DNA from: Sedimentisphaerales bacterium
Lineage (GTDB): Bacteria > Planctomycetota > Phycisphaerae > Sedimentisphaerales > Anaerobacaceae
Reading direction: 5' to 3'
DNA: 64,000 nt
NCBI GenBank assembly: GCA_016932095.1
Contig: JAFGDN010000032.1
Location: 22,955 to 86,954, forward strand
In this document: positions 45,862 to 55,935 of the stretch, piece by piece
Numbering within the stretch: position 1 is the stretch's first letter
Layout: each line of letters begins with the position of its first letter
Translations under genes and position numbers: made by a program
The notes under the pieces: model-generated
What the model was told of the DNA's origin: nothing
The model's database searches: none
What the model saw: the letters and a program-made list of their open reading frames with translations, nothing else

Positions 45862-48225
45862 TTACGGTGATACAACAGGCGCTTCGGCCGTTGCGCCGGC
45901 GTCCGGGGTCGGTTCGCTGCTGAAGCATGGTTTTAATTCAGGGGCGACCTTGATTAGTTCTTCAACGATGAGCCGACCAAAAATATGACTTGATTCGTCG
46001 GTGAGATGGGTGTTATCAATCTGGCCGTTATCTTTGAGCGGGCTAAGCGCATCGCACTTCTGTTTACCAAATTGTTCGCACAATTCCTTGCTGCGATTAT
46101 GAAGGTCAACGAGCGGGACGTTCTTTTCCTTCGCAATCGCCTTGACCGTCTCTGCGTAGGGTGCCAAACTGGAATTTATTTTGCCGGATGCATCCCACTG
46201 GCGGCGCACCAGCGATGTTATAAGTATTGGCTTTGCGCCGATTGCCAGGGCCTCATCAACGTATCGCGTCATAAATTCACGATATGTGGTATTTGGGTCT
46301 GTTTTGCTGTCGTCTTTTGCCGATTCGTCGTTGTGGCCGAACTGAATCAGGTAGTAATCGGCCTTCAGCGCAAGCGCCTTGCTCCAGCGTCCTTCGTCAA
46401 TAAATTTTTTGCTGCTGCGCCCGCCGATGGCCATATTAGTGCACTCGGCACGGTCGGTAAGAAAACTTTTGAAACCCGGTCCCCAGCCCTTGTTGTCTTT
46501 GGCTGTCGTATCGCCCGCAATAACAATGGTTATCTTGCGGTCCGGCAAACTCGACACGACCGCAGGGGCCGGCGCCGCCGCTATTTCAGGGGCTTGAGTC
46601 GTTTTGGGCTGATAATCGGGCGAAGGATTGCAATTTTTGAAAGTCAGTCCGGCCGTCGAATTCGCATCAATCTTCCAGGCCGGCGCGCTGTTTTTAATCT
46701 CAATTGTGTCAAACATGCTGTTTGTGCAATTATTGACAAAAGCTCCGCCGGTAGCAGCGCTGTCGATGGAAACGTTGCTCAGGGATAGATTAGTATGCGG
46801 TGTGCCTTCCAGACCGCTTATATAAATACCATATTTTTTGAGATTGGTGCAGGTGACGTTATTTACGGTAATATCCTTAAACTGCCCCGGCCCCGCTGAA
46901 GGATACTTGGTAGGCGTATGTGCATAAGCGCTATCGAAAAATATTGCCGCGTCTTTTGCAATATTCCTGATTGTTATCTCTCTGAAAATGACGTTTCTGG
47001 CGCCCCCTCCGTTGGATTTATTTGTTTTAAACCGGATGCCGATGTCCGTTCCGTCAAAAAGGCAATCCTCTACCAGGACGTTTTGAATCCACGCCGCCGT
47101 GAAGCTGCCGAAAGCTACGCCTCCGTGACCGCGTTTGGTGATGCAGTTGAAAATTCTGATGTTGTTGTCGGGGAAATTTTCTTTTACACCGTCTGCGCCA
47201 ACGCCCGCATTAAAATTAATACAGTCATCACCGGTATCAAAAGTGGAATCGAAAACATAAGCAGTATCAGAAGTGCATATATTAATACCGTCGGCGTTAT
47301 GTATGTCATAAGTGCTTACATTGATTCCGTTTACGGTAATATTTTTGCAATAGCTGATAAATATGGTATGCATCGCGGGATTGACAAACGTAAGTCCTCC
47401 GATATACAAGCCGTCAACGCCTTTTATGGTAAGCATATCAGCCCTGTCGCTGTCGTCGCCTTCGTTTGCGGCCACCTGATTATTGCCCAGTATCGTATTT
47501 TTATGACCTTTTACCGAACCGACGGTGTCTGAGCCGCCGTTTACCGTGCCGCAGCCGCATATTCGCACGTTTGTAATACTTCCATAATCCGTTGTATAAG
47601 CGTTGAGCAGGCCCATATAATTGTTGCCGGATATGTAGTATGGGAATCTTTTGCTTGTCTGAGGATAATCATTAGGGTCATCGCTGCCTCGCAGAGTCCC
47701 GTCGATTTGAAGGGTGATATTGCTTTTCAGGAAAAGCGCTCCGCTGACGAATGTTCCGGCAGGTATTAAGACCTTACCGCCCGCCGCGCATTCGACAATT
47801 GCCTTTTGAATCGCCGCGGTATTTAAGGTTTTGCCGTCGCCGACCGCGCCGTAGCTGGTTACGTCAAACACTTTCATTGCAGGAGCGGTTGACTGTGTAA
47901 CTGTGCCGGGCAGGGACTCCTCGCCGGCTGCATCGACGGCTTTTACGGTAATCGAATAAGGGGAATTTGGTTCCAGGCCGGTCAGGTTGTAAAAAAGTTT
48001 CTTCGTATTTCTGGCTAAAGAACCGTTTTTATAAACGTTGTAACCGGCGACTTTCGAATAGTCATTTGGTTTTTCCCAGATTACCGTAATGCTCGTATCA
48101 TCATAAGCCATCGGTGGAACAATCACCCGCAGGGGCGGGCCGACGGCTGCAGATAAACTCTCAACGGGGTATGTGCAGCAAAACAGTATTATTGGTGTTA
48201 TAATCAGAATAAGGTTTTTTCGCAT
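45862..48225 (-). CDS. Exported fusion: Fn3, GH28 polygalacturonase and CE12-type SGNH esterase
   Basis: 787 residues. Signal peptide at 4-27, fibronectin-III-like domain at about 30-115, GH28 helix at about 117-535 with Asp312 (NADG), Asp333/Asp334 (GDDC), His367 (RGHG) and Arg398-Lys400. A Pro/Ala linker leads to a C-terminal SGNH domain (563-770) like rhamnogalacturonan acetylesterase: GGRSS block, Asn632 in FGHND, and Asp737/His740 in DNTHL. The nucleophile position of the GDS block is Thr573 (GDTTA), so esterase activity is uncertain. One chain would cut the pectin backbone and remove acetyl groups. It is followed 16 bp on by the symporter gene, and has paired TTTGCGCA boxes about 90-125 bp upstream. 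Confidence 0.9.
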   Translation of the reverse strand: MRKNLILIITPIILFCCTYPVESLSAAVGPPLRVIVPPMAYDDTSITVIWEKPNDYSKVAGYNVYKNGSLARNTKKLFYNLTGLEPNSPYSITVKAVDAAGEESLPGTVTQSTAPAMKVFDVTSYGAVGDGKTLNTAAIQKAIVECAAGGKVLIPAGTFVSGALFLKSNITLQIDGTLRGSDDPNDYPQTSKRFPYYISGNNYMGLLNAYTTDYGSITNVRICGCGTVNGGSDTVGSVKGHKNTILGNNQVAANEGDDSDRADMLTIKGVDGLYIGGLTFVNPAMHTIFISYCKNITVNGINVSTYDIHNADGINICTSDTAYVFDSTFDTGDDCINFNAGVGADGVKENFPDNNIRIFNCITKRGHGGVAFGSFTAAWIQNVLVEDCLFDGTDIGIRFKTNKSNGGGARNVIFREITIRNIAKDAAIFFDSAYAHTPTKYPSAGPGQFKDITVNNVTCTNLKKYGIYISGLEGTPHTNLSLSNVSIDSAATGGAFVNNCTNSMFDTIEIKNSAPAWKIDANSTAGLTFKNCNPSPDYQPKTTQAPEIAAAPAPAVVSSLPDRKITIVIAGDTTAKDNKGWGPGFKSFLTDRAECTNMAIGGRSSKKFIDEGRWSKALALKADYYLIQFGHNDESAKDDSKTDPNTTYREFMTRYVDEALAIGAKPILITSLVRRQWDASGKINSSLAPYAETVKAIAKEKNVPLVDLHNRSKELCEQFGKQKCDALSPLKDNGQIDNTHLTDESSHIFGRLIVEELIKVAPELKPCFSSEPTPDAGATAEAPVVSP

Positions 48226-48313
48226 AATTGATACTCCAACCCTTTTAGTAAAAAATTCGGCCTCGCAGAAACCTCTATATTATTCTAATATGTGTCTGGA
48301 CTTGGCAAGTGGA

Positions 48314-48350
48314 TTTTTTGCGCAAAAAAAAGGATGATATTGCGCAAAAC
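48314..48350. promoter_or_regulatory. Paired TTTGCGCA operator-like boxes upstream of the GH28-CE12 gene
   Basis: TTTGCGCA at 48317-48324 (within a TTTTTTGCGCAAAAAA palindrome) and ATTGCGCA at 48339-48346 repeat with exactly 22-bp spacing, two helical turns. The same pair with the same spacing is upstream of the PEP-CTERM gene and the AraC-type regulator. Direct repeats on one helix face are usual for AraC-family binding sites. Confidence 0.6.
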
Positions 48351-48391
48351 ATCTCTCAATAGAACGGTAAAATACGTGGAACTCTCACCGG

Positions 48392-49615
48392 CTATACACG
48401 TTCAAAACCAGCGCTCGTGGGGAATTTTTTATAGCCCCTCAAGTCGAATTTGCCGGACTTTTTAGCCCAGGGTGCGCCAACTTCGGAAAACAGCTTGCCT
48501 TTTTCGTGAGCGGTACGCAAAAAGTTGTCAATATCCTTGATTACTGTCTTAACCGTATCGCCCGTATGGTCATTCTGCTCATGGCAGGTGAGGTATTCCT
48601 TATCAATCGGATGAGGCCGGCCGCACGACTCAAACGCGCCGTTTACCACCAGCGTAAAAGGCCTGCAGGTCTCAAGCGTTATCGGATAATGCCACCCGTT
48701 TTCATAATGCTCGGCCAGTTTTACAAGCATGTTGATGCGTTTTTCATCGTTGTCGGTTATATGCTCAACGACGCCCGTTTCAAGCGTTATCGCGGCCTTG
48801 CTGAAACCGACGTACTCAATCCTGGCTTTCTCACATTCAATAATTACGGACGGGTCCATTCTTGCATCGGAACAAAGCGAGGCGTTAAACAGTATCTCAA
48901 CGCCTTTATCGGTTATGACCCGCAAGCTGCTTGTGTCCTCGCTTTCTATATCGTGGCCGTGATATAATTCTGCCTCGACGCTTGCGGGCTGCGCCATTCT
49001 GCCGGGTTCGGCACAAGCAAGATACAATTCATCGCTCAGCATATGGGCCAGCGGATTGTTTATCGTCCCGTCAAGGACCCATTCGCCGTTTATGCGAAGT
49101 TTGCCCGCCCACTCACTGCGATTATAATACGTGTCGAACCTCGGCCAGCCGGCCATACCACGAACCCGCTTTACTTCGCCGTAACGGCCTTCCACGATTC
49201 GCTTCTTTAACTCCTGTATGATTGCCGAATAAAGATATTGAAACGCCACGGGAATCTTTTTACCCCGCTCGAATGCGTATCTTGTCAGTTCATCGAGGTC
49301 CTGTATGGTGGCGACGGGCGGCTTTTCCAGAAAAATATCGAAGCCGGCGTCTATGCACCTGGTGGTAAGGGTGAAATGCTTGTGAATCGGCGCCGGTATA
49401 AAAATCACGTCGGCAATCCCTTTGATGTTTTTAATCATCTGGTCGGTATCGTCGTAAATCGGGATGCCTTTGTTCTGGCAGAACGACCTGCCCAACGATT
49501 TCCTCGCCGGATTACTCGTAACCGCTACTATCTCCATTTTGCCGGGCAAATCACAGATACGCTTTATCAATTCATAAGCGTATCCGCCTGCGCCTGTCAT
49601 CGCCAGCTTAATCAT
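48392..49615 (-). CDS. Gfo/Idh/MocA-family oxidoreductase (cytoplasmic, first of two)
   Basis: 407 residues. GAGGYA at 8-13 is the dinucleotide-binding turn, followed by AVTSNPARK, and FLEKPPV is the EKP motif. The C-terminal dimerisation domain contains WVLDGTINNPLAHMLSDELY. No signal peptide or Tat motif. NAD(P)-dependent oxidation or reduction of a sugar or sugar acid is expected. Its start overlaps the stop of the next Gfo/Idh gene by 8 bp, so the two are translated together and may act in sequence. The 166 bp after its stop hold the operator boxes of the GH28-CE12 gene. Confidence 0.85.
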   Translation of the reverse strand: MIKLAMTGAGGYAYELIKRICDLPGKMEIVAVTSNPARKSLGRSFCQNKGIPIYDDTDQMIKNIKGIADVIFIPAPIHKHFTLTTRCIDAGFDIFLEKPPVATIQDLDELTRYAFERGKKIPVAFQYLYSAIIQELKKRIVEGRYGEVKRVRGMAGWPRFDTYYNRSEWAGKLRINGEWVLDGTINNPLAHMLSDELYLACAEPGRMAQPASVEAELYHGHDIESEDTSSLRVITDKGVEILFNASLCSDARMDPSVIIECEKARIEYVGFSKAAITLETGVVEHITDNDEKRINMLVKLAEHYENGWHYPITLETCRPFTLVVNGAFESCGRPHPIDKEYLTCHEQNDHTGDTVKTVIKDIDNFLRTAHEKGKLFSEVGAPWAKKSGKFDLRGYKKFPTSAGFERV

Positions 49616-50630
49616 TCTTTGTTCCGTTCCATTTAATATTTAAAATCTTGTTCTTTCGAGCGGCCTCGCGGGCTATCAGGCATACTTTGGTAAGCATAAA
49701 AGATAGCCGTGCGATTTCGTCGTTGGATTTACCCTCAAGAACGTTCAAAAGAAACCTGCTGAATATCTTGTCTTTTGTATCGGGCAGTGCCTGCTGGAAG
49801 CTTCCCTTTACACTGCTTATAACGAAACACTCCTTTTTAGAGCCGCTCGCTTCAAGCACTCCCTTGGTCCCGACGATTCTTATCCAGTCGTCGCCGTGCG
49901 TTGCGGCAATCTCCGGCCGGCAGTAATCGACGCTTATCGTGGCGTGAGCTCCGTTAGCCAGTTCGACCGCAAGGGCACAGTTATCCTCACAGCCAGCCCT
50001 TTCGCCATGGGCGAAATTACTCTGCATTGCGGCGACTTTGGTAAAACCCAGCCCCGTAATATAATTGATATAATCAAAGGCGTGTATGCCGACCCATCCG
50101 ATTGTGCCCCCGTATTTGTCCGTGTCTGCGAACCAGTCGGGTCTTGTGCCCCATTTATAGCTCTTTCGGGCGTTGACCAAAACGGCCTCGCCAATGACGC
50201 CGCCGTCGTAAACCTGCCGCGCGGCAACGAATTGAGGGTCACTGCGCATTGTCAGCATAGCCGTAAGGTTAATTTTTTTCCGCTCCACTTTTCTGCGGAC
50301 TTTCTCCAGCGTCGCCAAATCCAGAGCAAGCGGCTTTTCAGCTATTATGTGACAGCCAGCATTTGCGGCGTCCATTATCAAAAGCGGTATAAGGTCGAGT
50401 CGCGTGCTGATTATAGCAACGTCAGGCTTCACCTCATTTAGCATCTGTTTATAGCCGCCATATACTTTCTTGCCGACGGCCGGCTGAAGTTTCAGGAACT
50501 TTGAAATATCCTCGCCCTCGTAGGCCGGGGCCAACCCCATCAGCTCGGCCTCCTGCATACCGGCCAAATCGCGAAAAACCGCGTCTGAATGACCAAAGCC
50601 GCCTATGTTGACTAATGTTAGTTTATTCAT
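49608..50630 (-). CDS. Gfo/Idh/MocA-family oxidoreductase (cytoplasmic, second of two)
   Basis: 340 residues from the ATG at 50630; longer in-frame starts to 50735 would overlap the pectate lyase gene by 100 bp and add a non-homologous leader. The N-terminus reads LVNIGGFGHSDAVF, and AEKPLAL is the EKP motif. The middle reads GWVGIHAFDYINYITGL, where the His is a usual catalytic position. The ATG lies 4 bp after the pectate lyase stop, and the stop overlaps the next gene. It is clearly part of the pectin operon; the substrate is unknown but a pectin-derived sugar acid is the natural guess. Confidence 0.86.
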   Translation of the reverse strand: MNKLTLVNIGGFGHSDAVFRDLAGMQEAELMGLAPAYEGEDISKFLKLQPAVGKKVYGGYKQMLNEVKPDVAIISTRLDLIPLLIMDAANAGCHIIAEKPLALDLATLEKVRRKVERKKINLTAMLTMRSDPQFVAARQVYDGGVIGEAVLVNARKSYKWGTRPDWFADTDKYGGTIGWVGIHAFDYINYITGLGFTKVAAMQSNFAHGERAGCEDNCALAVELANGAHATISVDYCRPEIAATHGDDWIRIVGTKGVLEASGSKKECFVISSVKGSFQQALPDTKDKIFSRFLLNVLEGKSNDEIARLSFMLTKVCLIAREAARKNKILNIKWNGTKND

Positions 50631-50634
50631 TGCA

Positions 50635-52014
50635 CTACTCTTTCGGCATCGGCCCGCCTGATGGCAGCCGGTTAATATATTCCTCAATATTGGTGTAGCC
50701 GTCGCCATCACGGTTGCTACGGGCGTCGTTTGCATCGGCAGGATTCAGGCCGACGGCTGATTCCCATTTATCGGGCATTCCGTCGTGGTCGCCATCGGCG
50801 AGTGCTCCGCCGGTTGCGATCGCCGGATAGCCGCCGACTTCTTCTATATGATTAATTATACGGCCCGTTTTTTGTGCGACGCTGTCCACGACACGCTTGT
50901 CAATCGCATCTCTGGCGGGAAATACCGCGCCGGCGTCGGCTAAAACCCGCTTATACGCCGTTGACGCGTCCTCAGTAACTACCGGCGCAACGGGTATGGG
51001 GATTGATTGCTTATACGCATCTTTCTGCGCCCCCGTAAAGTCGGCAAATTCAACAAGTGCCCAGGGGTCATTCGGACAGACGCCGTCCATCCAGTTGCCG
51101 GCAAAATATGCCTTACAGCCGGCGCTGGTTTCCTTGAAAGCTACCCCACCCATTGAGTTGGGGCCTTTTACGTAATAATTATTCACAAAATTCATATTAG
51201 TAATGCTGTTTGCATTATTTTTACCGTCGTCGTTGTATCCCGCGTGCTTCCCGCCCCAGTTATACACGATATTGTTGCGGAAATCAAAGATTAAACCGCA
51301 GGGGTCGTTTTGGGAATCGACGTAATTGCCCGGGCGTGGACTTCGGCCGTTGTTATGCGCGTAAAGATTATGATGGAAACTAACGCCGTTGCCGAAGCAG
51401 GCGCGGACCAATGAGGCGTAGCCGTGACAGCCCTTGCGATGAACTGAGCAATTCAAGCTCTCGCCAATTATACACCACTGCACCGTAACGTTGCCCAGCG
51501 AGGTTTTCCTCGAAACCACCGAGACAACCTCGTCCGTCGCCCAGCTTGCCGAGCAATGGTCGATAATGATATTGCGGCCGTCTAAAACGGAAATACCGTC
51601 AAATTCCTGTCTTGCGGCGTCGCCCGGGCGCACGCGCAGGTAGCGAATAATCACGTTGTCAGCGTGAACGCTCAGGCCGTAATTTTTAAGACATATTCCG
51701 TCGCCCGGGGCCGTTTGTCCTGCAATCGTAATATCCGGCTCATTTATATCCAGCATTGACTTTAACTCAATATAGCCCGCAACGCGGAAAACAACGACCC
51801 TCGGGCCTTTTGCCTCTATTGCTGCCCTTAAACTGCCCGGCCCACTGTCATCGAGATTGGTAACCTCAATAATCCATCCGCCCCTGCCGCCGGAAGCGTT
51901 CATTCCAAAACCTTCCGCACCCGGAAACGCCCGCAGTGCCGCTGAAGCCGAACAGGCAACGCCTGAACTCATCAATAGAACCGAAAACAATATTTCAATT
52001 TTAATGGTTTCCAT
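50635..52014 (-). CDS. Exported PL1-type pectate lyase with calcium-binding C-terminal repeat
   Basis: 459 residues. Signal peptide about 1-26 (ending ACSASAA), then the family start RAFPGAEGFG and a beta-helix with IIIDHCSASWATDE, NNIVYNWGGKHAGYNDDG and YAHNNGRSPRPGNY, the last including the Arg-rich block expected near the PL1 active site. The C-terminus has a thrombospondin-type-3-like Asp/Asn repeat (DGDHDGMPDKWE, NRDGDGYTNIEEYIN). It cleaves polygalacturonate by beta-elimination outside the cell. Six bases separate it from the upstream pectin esterase gene. Confidence 0.9.
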   Translation of the reverse strand: METIKIEILFSVLLMSSGVACSASAALRAFPGAEGFGMNASGGRGGWIIEVTNLDDSGPGSLRAAIEAKGPRVVVFRVAGYIELKSMLDINEPDITIAGQTAPGDGICLKNYGLSVHADNVIIRYLRVRPGDAARQEFDGISVLDGRNIIIDHCSASWATDEVVSVVSRKTSLGNVTVQWCIIGESLNCSVHRKGCHGYASLVRACFGNGVSFHHNLYAHNNGRSPRPGNYVDSQNDPCGLIFDFRNNIVYNWGGKHAGYNDDGKNNANSITNMNFVNNYYVKGPNSMGGVAFKETSAGCKAYFAGNWMDGVCPNDPWALVEFADFTGAQKDAYKQSIPIPVAPVVTEDASTAYKRVLADAGAVFPARDAIDKRVVDSVAQKTGRIINHIEEVGGYPAIATGGALADGDHDGMPDKWESAVGLNPADANDARSNRDGDGYTNIEEYINRLPSGGPMPKE

Positions 52015-52020
52015 AAATAT

Positions 52021-53112
52021 TCAGTTTTTAAGAATGGCAGTTTTACGAAAATCAAGGATTTTTTCAAGCCATGGGTCAATGGTATTTGCACCGGCCTTCA
52101 TAAACTTTTCCGGCAAATATTTTTGTGCCTCGGCTTCAGTAAGCTGATTTGACCACTTCACCCGGCCGCCCGGATTAGCGCCGGGGCCGCTGCTTCTGTA
52201 TTCGGCGAAAAAGGCGGTCTTTTCCCTGTTAGGGTCTCGCCAGTTGTCCCAGCCGGCGGGTTTTATGCCTTTATCGAGCCAGCAGTCATAATAGACCACC
52301 CTTGCATAAGGCCGCCACGGCCTGCCGAGGTCGGTCTTAACGCCGTCGGCCGTCGTGACCCTGCAATTGTAAAAAACAAAACCGGTGGGCAGGTTCGGCT
52401 CAGTCGCCGCGTGTGCGGTAATATGACTGCTTTCCTTGCTATGTATTGTGCAGTTGTCAAAGACGGCCTGCGAATAGCCGTAAATGAAATCCGTGCCGCC
52501 TTCTATATAACAATTCAGGTAATACTGTCTGCCGGCATTGGCCATTAGCGTGTCCTGACCGCCAAGAAACCGGCAGTTCAAGACAAGCGCGCGTTCGCTT
52601 ACCAATTTCGCCGCAAGGGCCTGCGGATGAGGGCCGTAAGTATTTTCAATAGTAAGATTTTCCAGTATTAAGTCGTTGCTTTCCACGATGAGCGTCGCGC
52701 AATCGGAGCGGTAAATACCTGAGCCGTCGGGCTTCTTTCTATCGTGATGAAGATTAAAGCTTATGGTCGTTTTGAACGGGTCATCGCCTCGCAGGGTTAT
52801 AAAGGGCTTGCCTTTTGGTATCAGAACTCGCTGGTTATAAAAGCCCGGTTTTATCAGCACGACCATCCTCTGGTGGTTGCCATTACCGATAGAGTCGATG
52901 GCCTGTTGTATCGAATTAAAATCACCATTGCCGGCGACGTCCACTGTAATAGAACGGGTTTCGCCGGTTTCAAACAGCTTAGCCAAACCAGACAGTTTGA
53001 CATCCTGTCTCCAGGGCGCACCTGCATCCTGGGCCGCGCTGCAAATCAAACCGGCTGGCAGACAGTAAACAAGCGTTATCTTTAAAATTTTCACTGTCAT
53101 AAATCTTTCCAT
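52021..53112 (-). CDS. Exported pectin methylesterase (CE8)
   Basis: 363 residues. An N-terminal hydrophobic segment (about 8-26) serves for export; the start follows CGGAG with short spacing. Catalytic features of CE8: Gln186-Asp187 in GGQDTL, Asp208 in EGGTDFIYG, and Arg264/Trp266 in LGRPWRPYARVV. The N-terminal block TVDVAGNGDFNSIQQAID is also typical. It removes methyl esters from homogalacturonan, making substrate for the neighbouring PL1 and GH28 enzymes. Placed between two pectate lyase genes in a tight minus-strand operon. Confidence 0.93.
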   Translation of the reverse strand: MERFMTVKILKITLVYCLPAGLICSAAQDAGAPWRQDVKLSGLAKLFETGETRSITVDVAGNGDFNSIQQAIDSIGNGNHQRMVVLIKPGFYNQRVLIPKGKPFITLRGDDPFKTTISFNLHHDRKKPDGSGIYRSDCATLIVESNDLILENLTIENTYGPHPQALAAKLVSERALVLNCRFLGGQDTLMANAGRQYYLNCYIEGGTDFIYGYSQAVFDNCTIHSKESSHITAHAATEPNLPTGFVFYNCRVTTADGVKTDLGRPWRPYARVVYYDCWLDKGIKPAGWDNWRDPNREKTAFFAEYRSSGPGANPGGRVKWSNQLTEAEAQKYLPEKFMKAGANTIDPWLEKILDFRKTAILKN

Positions 53113-53151
53113 TCAAACTCCGGGGCGCCCTGAAGCATTGCGCTACAAGGG

Positions 53152-54723
53152 CTAATATTCACCGCCGGCCGTGAGCCAGTCCTGCGCGATATACGACAAA
53201 TCATCCGTTGTTATCGTGTCGTCGCCGCTAAAATCATATCTTTCATCGTATAACGGCTCGCCGGCCGAACTGAGCCAGCGCCCGGCAAAATCCGAAAAAT
53301 CAAGGAAATCGACCGAATCATCGCAATTAACGTCCGTCTTTTTTGGCACGCTGGCGCCTGTAGGCAGCCAGTTGAGGTATTCTTCAAGATTGGTGTAGCC
53401 GTCCCCGTCGCTGTCGCCGTTGCGGTCTGCGGCATTATCAGGGTCAAGACAAACCGCCTCTTCCCACTCGTCTGGCATTCCGTCGTGGTCGGTGTCCGTC
53501 GGCGCAGGCAGCGAATCAAGCGGCGGCCAGGCGCCCTCCGGCTGCTCGGCGGTCGTGGCTATGGAATGACCCGTTAGATTTAGCACGTCGTTGACAATAC
53601 GGGTATCGATTATGTCGCGGACGGGGAAACTGGCCCCAGCGCCGCCTAAAACGTCTATTTTGGCCTGCGCCGCGGAAGTCGTGGTTACCGCCTCCATAGG
53701 AATCAGATACGAACGCGCCTTATAGGCGGTTATTTGAGCGGGAGTAAAACCGTTGAAATAAACCAGAAGCCACTGGCCGGAACCGCCCGTCGGCACGATG
53801 CCGTCTTTTGCATTTTCGGAAAAATAGCCGTATGCGTCGGGCGAGCTCTCGCGAAGGGCATAACTGCTGGTACTCGATTCCGGCCCTCTTATACAGTCAT
53901 TGCCTATGAAGTTATACCGGCTCACATAGCCAGCGCCGTCGTCATTATACCCGGCAATGCTCCCCGCCCAGTTATACACAATGTTATTGCGGAAGTCGAA
54001 ATGCAGCCCTTCAGGGTCCGAGCCGATGCCGGTATAGTTTCCGGGCCTGGGGTTTCGCTTATTGTTGTGCGCATACAGATTGTGATGATACGTCTTTTGC
54101 TGGCCGTTTCGGCCCCGAATCAGCGAGCCGTAGCTGTGGTCCTGGTATGTCAGGGCCTCGCTTATGATACACCACTGAACGGTTACTTTGTTGGTGTCTT
54201 CCTGGCAGGAAATCCCTTCGTCGCGCGAATAGGATGCGGTAACGTGGTCGATTATTATGTTATATCCCTCGTCGATATCGATGGCGTCGCCGTCTGAATT
54301 GGCCTGGCCTTCATCCACGCGGACGCGAATATAGCGAATAATAATATCATGCACGTTGTTCTTTATTTGAATCCGGCCTTTGAGGCAGATTCCGTCGCCG
54401 GGAGCGGTCTGGCCCGCGATTGTCGTGTATGATTTGGGCTCTAATATCACCGACCCCAGCGCAATCGTTCCGGAGATCCGAAAAACAATCGTTCTGTTGG
54501 GCTGGCTGACGGCGTCAACGATAGAGCCGGAACCGCTGTTATTGAGGTTAGTAACTTCGTAAACTGCGCCGCCCCGCCCGCCGATAGCCAGACGACCGGA
54601 GCCCTCCGCGCCGGGAAAGGCGTCGAGGGCCGACGCGCTGCCGGCTGCCGACGCCATAAACAAAAAAACACAAATAGTGCTCTTTTTTAACACTTGCGTA
54701 TTACCCAATCCCTGCCCCAACAC
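53152..54723 (-). CDS. Exported PL1-type pectate lyase with TSP3 and dockerin-like modules
   Basis: 523 residues as the longest reading, with GTG at 54723. A GTG at 54693 gives a tighter signal peptide (LKKSTICVFLFMASAAG) and is a fair alternative. The lyase domain starts LDAFPGAEGSG and has IIIDHVTASYSRDEG, YAHNNKRNPRPGNY and NNIVYNWAGSIAGYNDDG. It is followed by a calcium-binding TSP3-like segment (DTDHDGMPDEWE, SDGDGYTNLEEYLN) and a dockerin-like pair (DVNCDDSVDFLDFSDFAGRWL and DDTITTDDLSYIAQDWL) at the end. It is homologous to the lyase at 50635-52014 but with the extra surface module. It heads the operon that continues to 48.4 kb. Confidence 0.88.
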   Translation of the reverse strand: MLGQGLGNTQVLKKSTICVFLFMASAAGSASALDAFPGAEGSGRLAIGGRGGAVYEVTNLNNSGSGSIVDAVSQPNRTIVFRISGTIALGSVILEPKSYTTIAGQTAPGDGICLKGRIQIKNNVHDIIIRYIRVRVDEGQANSDGDAIDIDEGYNIIIDHVTASYSRDEGISCQEDTNKVTVQWCIISEALTYQDHSYGSLIRGRNGQQKTYHHNLYAHNNKRNPRPGNYTGIGSDPEGLHFDFRNNIVYNWAGSIAGYNDDGAGYVSRYNFIGNDCIRGPESSTSSYALRESSPDAYGYFSENAKDGIVPTGGSGQWLLVYFNGFTPAQITAYKARSYLIPMEAVTTTSAAQAKIDVLGGAGASFPVRDIIDTRIVNDVLNLTGHSIATTAEQPEGAWPPLDSLPAPTDTDHDGMPDEWEEAVCLDPDNAADRNGDSDGDGYTNLEEYLNWLPTGASVPKKTDVNCDDSVDFLDFSDFAGRWLSSAGEPLYDERYDFSGDDTITTDDLSYIAQDWLTAGGEY

Positions 54724-54839
54724 CTACGCCGACTTCACCCTCCTTACCCGCCCCGATTATCTAAATAATCTCCGTTTCCCGCGACAATTATGTCATATTA
54801 TTACATTGCGGCGGCGTTCAATTCTCCCGCCGGATAAAA

Positions 54840-55850
54840 TCACCATTTCTCATCTTCAATCATCTTGTATGTGTAGTATAAAATGAGCCTCGCGTCATCA
54901 AATTCAGGATCCCTGTCCTTACCAGGAGGGTCCCACCAGCGATTCCAAAACTCATTATTGAAAAGCATCCCCTCGTAAAAAGTTGGCGCAAATCCTATCT
55001 TATACGAAACCTTCCGGTCTTTAATGTAACTGACGTGCCCGTCCTTGAACAAGGCGTTGATGCCCCCGGCTTTTACTTCCTTGGTTGCGTCTATTCCCGA
55101 TTTATGGCTCAGGCCCTTTCTAGTCCAGAGAACATCCGTCACGTACGGGTACTTCTTGCTGAGCAGGGAATATCTTCTCGGGGTATTTTTAGGCACGGGG
55201 ATACCAGCAGGGTCACTCGACCGTTCAAAATCGGAAGCGCCTTTGAGGTACCCGTTTATCGGGTAATAAGCGTATCCTATACGAACCCAGTCATTATTGC
55301 TGCCCCTGTTAATAAGCTGATGAGGCATACCCCAAGCACTGGTCAAGGATGCGCCGCCTGGTACAGACGTATCCGGATTGGTGTAAGATTCGTATTGGTA
55401 TTGCCGCTCCCGATTTGACGGGCAATAAAATAGCTTCCCGTCACCCACATAGCGGGGAAAAAGACAGCCCAGTTTCATAGGCACAGGCCGGCCTCCCGTG
55501 GAACTGGCGTAGCCGCAGATACAGGGAGTGTCAGGACGTTGATAAAGCTCATCATTAGGGGCGTGTTTGGTTCGAAAAACAGTGTATGCATGGTTGTCCT
55601 CGTCGTTCGACCATGTCCAACCGTCGCCGGTGATGCGTCTTGGGGCCCCATACCAGGGCAATAAATCTTCGTTATCTGTGACGTATGCCATCAGCGCGAC
55701 TCCGATTTGCCTGACGTTGGAGGCACAAACCGCTCGCCTCGCATGCTCCCTTGCCTTGCCCAATGCAGGTAAAAGAATCGCCATCAACAGGGCGATAATC
55801 GAGATTACCACCAACAGTTCGATTAACGTAAAACCTCGTTTTCTTTCCAT
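54840..55850 (-). CDS. Pseudopilin-like protein (prepilin N-terminus)
   Basis: 336 residues. [20 protein letters not shown] at the N-terminus is the class-III prepilin signal with Glu at +5. [19 protein letters not shown] follows, as in the many planctomycete pseudopilin-like proteins with DUF1559-type tails. The mature domain has [10 protein letters not shown] and [15 protein letters not shown], the 'H/DGH' element near the end. Such proteins are cleaved by a prepilin peptidase and assembled at the envelope; these lineages carry dozens of them. Strong ribosome site AAGGAGATAAC. It lies upstream of the pectate lyase operon on the same strand. Confidence 0.88.
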   Translation of the reverse strand: MERKRGFTLIELLVVISIIALLMAILLPALGKAREHARRAVCASNVRQIGVALMAYVTDNEDLLPWYGAPRRITGDGWTWSNDEDNHAYTVFRTKHAPNDELYQRPDTPCICGYASSTGGRPVPMKLGCLFPRYVGDGKLFYCPSNRERQYQYESYTNPDTSVPGGASLTSAWGMPHQLINRGSNNDWVRIGYAYYPINGYLKGASDFERSSDPAGIPVPKNTPRRYSLLSKKYPYVTDVLWTRKGLSHKSGIDATKEVKAGGINALFKDGHVSYIKDRKVSYKIGFAPTFYEGMLFNNEFWNRWWDPPGKDRDPEFDDARLILYYTYKMIEDEKW

Positions 55851-55935
55851 GGCGTTATCTCCTTAAATTATTCCATCACCCTGAAAAGACATCTGTTTTT
55901 CAAATGTATAATCATTCATTCACATTTCAACCGGT

